Below, piece after piece: positions 59,239 through 64,000 of a stretch of DNA of 64,000 nucleotides. The stretch covers positions 1 through 64,000 of the forward strand of contig CAJTPK010000004.1 in assembly GCA_910578075.1 (NCBI GenBank). The letters run 5' to 3'. The number at the start of each line of letters is the position of its first letter. The stretch's first letter is position 1. The notes under the pieces are model-generated. The model was not told the DNA's origin, searched no databases, and saw nothing but the letters and a program-made list of their open reading frames with translations. The position numbers were made by a program, and so were the translations under genes. This DNA comes from an uncultured Muribaculaceae bacterium. Its GTDB lineage: Bacteria; Bacteroidota; Bacteroidia; Bacteroidales; Muribaculaceae.

Positions 59239-60534
59239 TTATTCTCTTATCAAGTTCTCACCCTTGCAATAGCGCAGTGTGAGCATGTTGATTATCTTCT
59301 GTATACGTTTACCCTCGGCATCTGCGCGGGCTGTGGCGAGTTTTGCAGCGGAAGTGTAAAGGTCGATGGCGGAACTTTGCCCCAATTCATATTTCCTCCT
59401 CACAGCCTTGAATGCAAATTCCTCCGCCTCAAGACGTTTCTGCGCAGCCACCGACTCTTCGCATGACGAGACATAATCAAGCTGCGCCTCCCTGACGTTC
59501 CGGTCCAGCTCATAACGCGTCTGTTCCAGCCTCAAGCGGCTCTCCTGTAACGCCACGGATGCCTTCCTTACCCTCCCCGATGTGGAAAGGCCGTCAAACA
59601 GTGGAAAAGAGAACTGAACGCCCACATATTCTCCCATATTGTCTTTCCACTGTCTGCGGAAAGAGGGATAAGCCATGTTCATACCCATGAGCTTGTAATA
59701 TGACGTGGAGATGCCACCGGTGAGTGAGATCTGAGGAGAATATGACCCTTTTGCCGCACGAAGGGTATATATCCCCTCCTCAACCGCCAATTCAGCTTCC
59801 GCAATCTTAGGATGCCGGCGGATATCCGATCCATCCCCATAGCTGCCGGGATCATCCTCAACCAGATCCAAAGGCTCTTCCGACAATTCCATACCCATAC
59901 CGGCACGCAAAGCTAAATACGCCTTGGCAAGTAGATTTTTCTGATTTATGAGCGAGAATTCATCACTTGCAACCAGCGCCTTTATCTCCGCCACATCAGC
60001 GCCGCTTTTGGTGCCGAGTGTGAAACTTTTCTCTGTGGCGAGAAGATCCTCGCGGTCACGCGTAAGCTGCTCTTCCATCTGGGCTACCATAGATTTGCAA
60101 TATGACACATTATAAAAAGCTTTCACCACCTCTATCGATACTTCATCCTGAGCGGCAAGAATTCTCTGCGCTGTCTTTTTTCTTGCCACGCGGGCAGCCT
60201 TAAGATTATTGATGTTCACAAGTCCGTCGAAAAGAGGGATAGATAGATTCAGTCCGAATCCGGAAGCAAGGGTCTGTTTGTTATCATAGGTATTTGTCTC
60301 CGGGTCGATATTGCGTCCCGAACTGAGGTTGCCGTTTGCGCTCAATGACAGATACGGCATCACCTGCGCGGCAGCAAGCCGCACATCGGCAGCGGCATCG
60401 CGATCTGCAAGACGGTCGATGCGATTGGCATACGCATGCTCGCGGGCATAGATGAGACAATCGTTGAGCGTCATCTGTCCGCGCAGGTTTGCAGCCGCAG
60501 TCAGCACACATAATATGAGTATCATCCGTTTCAT
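59239..60534 (-). CDS. TolC-family outer-membrane channel
   Basis: This 431-residue protein has signal MKRMILILCVLTAAANLRGQ. The start ATG 60534 is preferred over an upstream ATG at 60573, which would bury it. Two OEP repeats are visible: long helices with periodic Ala (RDAAADVRLAAAQVMPYLSL; RLEAEEFAFKAVRRKYELGQ) and strands LNLSIPLFDGL and VQFSFPLFDGL. SSAIDLYTSAAKLATARADA precedes the C-terminus. It forms the exit duct of the exporter. It is the first gene of the exporter operon; the next gene begins after 20 bases. Confidence 0.92.
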   Translation of the reverse strand: MKRMILILCVLTAAANLRGQMTLNDCLIYAREHAYANRIDRLADRDAAADVRLAAAQVMPYLSLSANGNLSSGRNIDPETNTYDNKQTLASGFGLNLSIPLFDGLVNINNLKAARVARKKTAQRILAAQDEVSIEVVKAFYNVSYCKSMVAQMEEQLTRDREDLLATEKSFTLGTKSGADVAEIKALVASDEFSLINQKNLLAKAYLALRAGMGMELSEEPLDLVEDDPGSYGDGSDIRRHPKIAEAELAVEEGIYTLRAAKGSYSPQISLTGGISTSYYKLMGMNMAYPSFRRQWKDNMGEYVGVQFSFPLFDGLSTSGRVRKASVALQESRLRLEQTRYELDRNVREAQLDYVSSCEESVAAQKRLEAEEFAFKAVRRKYELGQSSAIDLYTSAAKLATARADAEGKRIQKIINMLTLRYCKGENLIRE

Positions 60535-60619
60535 GACGACAAAATTATAAGCGTCTCGCCCCTCCGCCAACATAAAATATGGAAAACCGGCTTCTCAACC
60601 CCAAAATCGTATGATTTTT

Positions 60620-60700
60620 TTACACAGCTTTCCTAAAAGCCTTGCCACACAACGCGAACGCGGCCGGTTTCGCAACCAGCCGCGTTCTCGTGTTTTCCAT
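60620..60700 (-). CDS. Candidate 26-residue leader peptide of the exporter operon
   Basis: The frame MENTRTRLVAKPAAFALCGK plus AFRKAV is very basic, with eight Arg/Lys. It overlaps a strong hairpin GAACGCGGC...GCCGCGTTC (about 60656-60688). It lies about 85 bases before the TolC start on the same strand. It might be a leader ORF whose translation tunes the exporter mRNA, or a chance frame inside a structured RNA. I have a vague memory of similar short frames in Bacteroidales but cannot verify it. Confidence 0.4.
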   Translation of the reverse strand: MENTRTRLVAKPAAFALCGKAFRKAV

Positions 60701-60814
60701 AATACTTTTTCGAACTAACCTAACATCATGAAACGATTTTCTGACAATATAACATCCACACTCCGAAAAAAGTTCGCACCGCAACAAAAAATATCCCACA
60801 AATAAACACATGCC

Positions 60815-61480
60815 TATTCCCATCTAACCACGATAACCATTGACAACCATACATATACATCAAACCATATACAATATTCGCAAACCATGGAAAACCATCG
60901 GAAACAATTTGAAAAGCTTCGCTTTTTATTTGACACGAAAAGGTATTGACCATAGTCCCAAAGAAACCATAGCATAGACGCGTAGAACCATAGCGTAGAT
61001 ACATAGAGTCTTAGCATAGACGCGATATTTTTGAGGCGGAACCTCGAAGAGGTGGAACAATTGTAACCCCACATCAAGCGGGGCAAGGAACGCAGCCCTG
61101 CGATGGTGTGGGGTTGGATATCGCGACGGAGCCCGGCTTCGAAGAAGTCGATCAAATGCGGATTCTCGGTGATTGGTCGACTTCTTCGAAGCCGTCTGTC
61201 ACGCCTTGAGTTGCCCCACACCTTCGCAGGGCTGCGTTCCTTGCCCCGCTCGATGTGGGGTTATAATTGTTCCACCTCTTCGAGGTTCCGCCTCAAAAAT
61301 ATCGTGTCTATACTAAGACTCTATGTATCTAAGCTATGGCTCTACGCGTCTATGCTATGGTTCTTTGGGACTATGGTCTACACCTTTTCGTGTCAAATAA
61401 AAAAGCGAAGCTTTTCAAATGGTTTCAATGGTTGAGAATATTATATATGATGTGGTTATCATGGTTAGAGGAAATAGTTA
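60815..61480. repeat. Long imperfect palindrome (about 660 bp)
   Basis: The left arm from about 60901 (GAAAAGCTTCGC, TTTGACACGAAAAGG, CATAGTCCCAAAGAA, TAGACGCGTAGA, AGGCGGAACCTCGAAGAGGT, CGGGGCAAGGAACGCAGCCC) returns in reverse complement on the right to about 61421. A looser match extends to about 60815 and 61480. The centre is the hairpin CGGCTTCGAAGAAGTCGATC ... CGACTTCTTCGAAGCCG (61134-61194). Similarity is broken only by scattered mismatches and one asymmetry near 61115-61133 and 61195-61209. There is no transposase. Frames inside are short and shared by both arms, so I regard it as non-coding. It separates the exporter operon from the regulator operon. Confidence 0.88.
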
Positions 61481-61523
61481 GTGAGAATGCAATAAGATGC
61501 CGGGCTGCATCGTTTTGATTGAT

Positions 61524-62102
61524 ATGAAGTTAGTTATTATCGATGATAATGCGGCGGTGAGAACCACGCTGAGATTGCTGCTGGCCGAGGATTTCGATCA
61601 GGTGCTGACCGTGGGCGATCCGAAACTGATTCCTGCCGTCTTAAGAGACGGAGATGTGGACGCCGTGTTGCTCGACATGAATTTCGACCGGCATAGTCTC
61701 GATGGTGCAGAGGGTATTTTCTGGCTGTCGCGTATCAAGGAGAGCGCAAACCCGCCGGCTGTGGTGATGATCACTGCCTTCGGAGATGTACCTCTTGCCG
61801 TGGAGGCAATGAAATTAGGTGCTGAGGATTTTGTCACAAAGCCATGGGATAATGATGACCTCAAACTTAAACTCCGCAAAGCCATCGACAAGAACCGTCG
61901 ACAAAAAGCTGAGACACGCTCTATTGAGATAGCCAGGGAATTGGAGGCTAACGAAAAGCTTCATAAGGATATGACGCTTGATGAAGTCAAGATGTCGCAT
62001 GTGGAGAAAATAATGGACGAATGCGGCGGCAACCTCTCGGCAGCGGCAACCCGGTTAGGTATAACGCGCCAGACCCTTTATAATATTCTCAAAAAGAAAT
62101 GA
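61524..62102 (+). CDS. Response regulator with Fis-type HTH (no AAA+ domain)
   Basis: This 192-residue cytoplasmic regulator has a receiver domain at 1-120: acidic pair Asp7-Asp8, phospho-acceptor Asp51 in VLLDMNFD, MITAFG with Thr84, and Lys106 in VTKPWD. The C-terminal Fis-like HTH is at about 155-190 (VEKIMDECGGNLSAAATRLG ITRQTLYNILK). NtrC-type regulators have an AAA+ domain between these two parts; here it is absent, as in the RegA/ActR/PrrA type. The upstream ATG at 61497 is dismissed because the receiver begins at MKLVIIDD. The histidine kinase gene overlaps its stop by four bases (ATGA). Confidence 0.9.
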   Translation: MKLVIIDDNAAVRTTLRLLLAEDFDQVLTVGDPKLIPAVLRDGDVDAVLLDMNFDRHSLDGAEGIFWLSRIKESANPPAVVMITAFGDVPLAVEAMKLGAEDFVTKPWDNDDLKLKLRKAIDKNRRQKAETRSIEIARELEANEKLHKDMTLDEVKMSHVEKIMDECGGNLSAAATRLGITRQTLYNILKKK

Positions 62103-63109
62103 AGCGATTCAAGCTTAAGATACTCCTTCTCATAATAGGCGTTGCAGCATGCGCCGCAGCTTCCGCTCTGCTCTTTGCAGGCGGGAAAATTCCTCAGGCT
62201 ATAATTCTTATCCTCATACTTATACCTCTTGCATATGGCATATTCCACATGCTCGGCAAACTTACGGACATGATGTCAGCATTCGTCCGCGGACTTGAGA
62301 TGAACGACACCACAATGCGTTTCGAGGCTGACGGCAGCGACCGGGCTTTGAGCGAGATGGCTCACAGCATGAACAGGATTTCCAGCATTTACTGTTCCGG
62401 AAAAATGGAACTTGAAACCCGCAAACTTTATTACGACCGCATTCTGCGCGTCATGACACATGAGATGCGCAATGCCATCACTCCCGTAACCGCCCTTTCG
62501 TCAGATATGCTCGAGCACGAGGAAAGATATGGCGATGCGGAAAAACGCGAGGCCATCGAAGTTATACATAGCCAGAGCGCAGGCATAGCACGATTCCTTG
62601 AATCGTACCACAGGCTCACCCACCTCCCGCAACCGCAAAAACAGGAAGTCAGCGCAGCTGAGTTTTTATCACGCGTGCGACAAACCGTAGGTTTCGTTGA
62701 AAATAATTCAGGCGTGGCTGACGACATCATCGAATATTTCACAGCGGAAGGAGCAGTCCTGAATATCGATGAGGATATGATGAACCAGGCTGTCACTAAT
62801 CTTTTGAAGAATGCTGTGGAAGCCACGACCATAAAGAATAAGGATTACGGCCATAAACCCGAGGTGAAGGTGACAGTCACGGCATCGGAAAATGAATCCT
62901 GCATCATAATTGAAGACAATGGTCCCGGACTTTCCCCGGAACTTGCCGCAAATCCATTCCAACCCTTCTTCAGCACCAAACCGGACGGCAACGGTATCGG
63001 AATGTTCCTCAGCCGCCAGACCGTGCGTCTGCACGGAGGCGAAATCCGTCTGCACAACAACCCCGGCAAAGGTCTCCACATCCGTATCTCCCTTCCCCGC
63101 AAAATTTAG
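62099..63109 (+). CDS. Sensor histidine kinase
   Basis: This 336-residue inner-membrane kinase has two N-terminal helices (about 7-27 and 32-52) with almost no periplasmic loop, suggesting it senses within the membrane. A HAMP-like segment and DHp domain follow with His121 in MTHEMRNAITPV. The ATPase part has N-box NLLKNAVEA, G1 EDNGPGL and G2 GNGIGMFLSRQ. It is of the NtrY-like class. It phosphorylates the response regulator with which it overlaps. Head-to-head arrangement with the exporter operon suggests that they regulate the exporter, perhaps reporting envelope stress. Confidence 0.92.
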   Translation: MKRFKLKILLLIIGVAACAAASALLFAGGKIPQAIILILILIPLAYGIFHMLGKLTDMMSAFVRGLEMNDTTMRFEADGSDRALSEMAHSMNRISSIYCSGKMELETRKLYYDRILRVMTHEMRNAITPVTALSSDMLEHEERYGDAEKREAIEVIHSQSAGIARFLESYHRLTHLPQPQKQEVSAAEFLSRVRQTVGFVENNSGVADDIIEYFTAEGAVLNIDEDMMNQAVTNLLKNAVEATTIKNKDYGHKPEVKVTVTASENESCIIIEDNGPGLSPELAANPFQPFFSTKPDGNGIGMFLSRQTVRLHGGEIRLHNNPGKGLHIRISLPRKI

Positions 63110-63176
63110 ATCCCGTTTTATAAAGAATGGCGGCTGCAAGAAACTTAAATTGAAAAATAGCTGCTATCGAATCTTT

Positions 63177-63211
63177 CGCTTGAAATCCCGAATTTCAAGC
63201 GCTTTTTGTTT
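63177..63211 (+). terminator. Terminator of the two-component operon
   Basis: CGCTTGAAAT (63177-63186) pairs with ATTTCAAGCG (63192-63201) across a 5-base loop, followed by CTTTTTGTTT. Confidence 0.88.
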
Positions 63212-63260
63212 GTTACTTTGCCGAAAATAAATGATAAGTTAAGTAACAGGCAGAAAAATT

Positions 63261-63446
63261 ATGAACACTCCGATTATTACATGGGTTCTTATAGTAAGTA
63301 TTCTCTGCATCGCGGTCATCTCGCGACTTTTCGCCCTAATCCGCTTTTCAAATAAACGAAAGAGTGGCATTCACGTCTTAGAGATCGGCAGCGAACGTGA
63401 GGAATTCTTTATTCCAGGAGATTCCACTGACTATGATGACGAATAA
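63261..63446 (+). CDS. Small single-pass membrane protein
   Basis: This 61-residue protein has one N-terminal helix (about 6-28, ITWVLIVSILCIAVISRLFA) and an acidic tail EREEFFIPGDSTDYDDE. It is not recognised. Upstream TTACTTTG at about 63213-63220 is one base off the -7 consensus. Its last 14 bases overlap the start of the ThrE-like gene, so the two are translationally coupled. Confidence 0.55.
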   Translation: MNTPIITWVLIVSILCIAVISRLFALIRFSNKRKSGIHVLEIGSEREEFFIPGDSTDYDDE

Positions 63447-64000
63447 TTTAACAATAACAGAAACCGCCATACCTGAGGCTACGACCGTTAAGGATGTGTG
63501 TCTGTTTCTCACCGAATACAGCGCATGGCTTCTCGGATGCGGCACAACCTGCGTGCGGCTCGAAAAGAATGTGACACGCATAGCGCGTGCCTATGGGAAA
63601 AGGGTTGACCTGACCATCATGCCCCGGCATGTGCATATATCTGTGTGGGAGCTTGACGGTTCCGACTTCGTGACCTCTGTTGCCACAATACGCAAGACAC
63701 CCATCAGTTTTAATATCAATACGCGCCTCAGCGAATTAAGCTGGAGAATAGCTGAGTCCGGACTTTCTCTGGATGAGGCGAGACGCATCTTCAATGAAAT
63801 AGTGTCTTCCGATTCGCAAAACAAATGGCTCGTACTGATTCTTGTCTCGCTTGCCAACGCTTCTTTCTGCCGCCTCTTCGGCGGAGACGCATACGCGATG
63901 GGGGTTGTATTCATAGCCACTATGGCAGGATACTGGGTAAAGACCCAGCTCTTAGGAAAGGGGTTCGATCTGCGTCCGACGGTGATAATATGCTCGTTCA
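63433..64000 (+). CDS. Threonine/serine exporter (ThrE family), N-terminal part
   Basis: The frame from ATG 63433 (or 63436) runs open to the window end, 189 codons. The start MMTNNLTITETAIPEATTVK leads to LFLTEYSAWLLGCGTTCVRL, then EKNVTRIARAYGKRVDLTIM, the N-terminal signature of the ThrE cytoplasmic domain (PF06738). Hydrophobic segments appear after residue 130 (KWLVLILVSLANASFCRLFG; MGVVFIATMAGYW). It would export Thr/Ser or related small metabolites. The gene is cut by the window, so its full length is unknown. Confidence 0.82.
   Translation, partial: MMTNNLTITETAIPEATTVKDVCLFLTEYSAWLLGCGTTCVRLEKNVTRIARAYGKRVDLTIMPRHVHISVWELDGSDFVTSVATIRKTPISFNINTRLSELSWRIAESGLSLDEARRIFNEIVSSDSQNKWLVLILVSLANASFCRLFGGDAYAMGVVFIATMAGYWVKTQLLGKGFDLRPTVIICSF

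Noticed and set aside
60814..61435. Open frames of 90-135 codons on both strands within the palindrome
   Set aside because: They arise from the same repeat blocks in both arms (for example a shared YNCSTSSRFRLKN stretch) and resemble frames also seen in the half copy at 1.5-1.7 kb. They look like spurious translations of a non-coding element.

Overview
This window comes from the chromosome of a gut-type Bacteroidales bacterium, and Muribaculaceae is my best guess. The evidence is a SusC/SusD glycan locus led by an ECF sigma/FecR pair, a type V (Mfa/Fim-like) pilus operon, T9SS-like C-terminal domains, and Bacteroidetes promoters of the TTTG / TAnnTTTG type. The family assignment is inference. 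There are no rRNA genes, no CRISPR array and no intact transposon.

Layout. 0-1 kb: the 3' end of tRNA-Gln with its terminator, then a decayed DUF3791-DUF3990-DUF3791 cassette. 0.9-4.7 kb: a secreted WG-repeat protein, half a copy of a dispersed element, a 25-residue hydrophobic ORF, an NSS sodium symporter, a DUF4332 protein and a flavin reductase-like protein. 4.8-23.4 kb, all minus strand: a polysaccharide utilisation locus (PUL). Reading along transcription it holds ECF sigma, FecR anti-sigma, SusC with STN domain, SusD, GH43-like lipoprotein, three-repeat surface lipoprotein, GH3, a secreted lectin-like protein, GH63 and GH36. 23.5-24.0 kb: a small lipoprotein on the plus strand. 24.1-39.8 kb, minus strand: a pilus operon of DUF3575, OmpA/TPR protein, Mfa1-like, Mfa2-like, second Mfa1-like, accessory subunit, a roughly 2350-residue secreted adhesin-like protein and a DUF1573 protein.

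40.1-45.5 kb: a Ca2+ P-type ATPase, a Gate-domain permease, a 45-residue ORF, a VKOR/C39-like protein and a thioredoxin. 45.6-47.5 kb: a PstS-like protein and an odd partner, both ending in T9SS-like domains. 47.7-54.6 kb: a toxin-antitoxin pair, a YqiA-like hydrolase, a secreted protein with a serine-less acyl-carrier-like domain, L-serine dehydratase, a metallophosphoesterase, a BF3164-like lipoprotein and a membrane protein. 54.9-60.5 kb: a tripartite MacAB-TolC-like exporter. 60.6-61.5 kb: a 26-residue ORF and a roughly 660-bp imperfect palindrome. 61.5-63.1 kb: a response regulator and histidine kinase divergent from the exporter and perhaps controlling it. 63.2-64 kb: a small membrane protein and the start of a ThrE-like exporter that runs off the end.

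The main modules appear self-contained. In the PUL, SusC senses and imports a glycan and signals through FecR to the ECF factor, while four glycosidases trim mixed alpha- and beta-linked sugars. In the pilus operon, lipoprotein subunits with an arginine-type processing site are polymerised and may present a very large adhesin. The most unusual items are the large palindrome and its half copy at 1.6 kb, the secreted acyl-carrier-like domain with Glu in place of the phosphopantetheine Ser, and a short motif that recurs at the PUL gene junctions.
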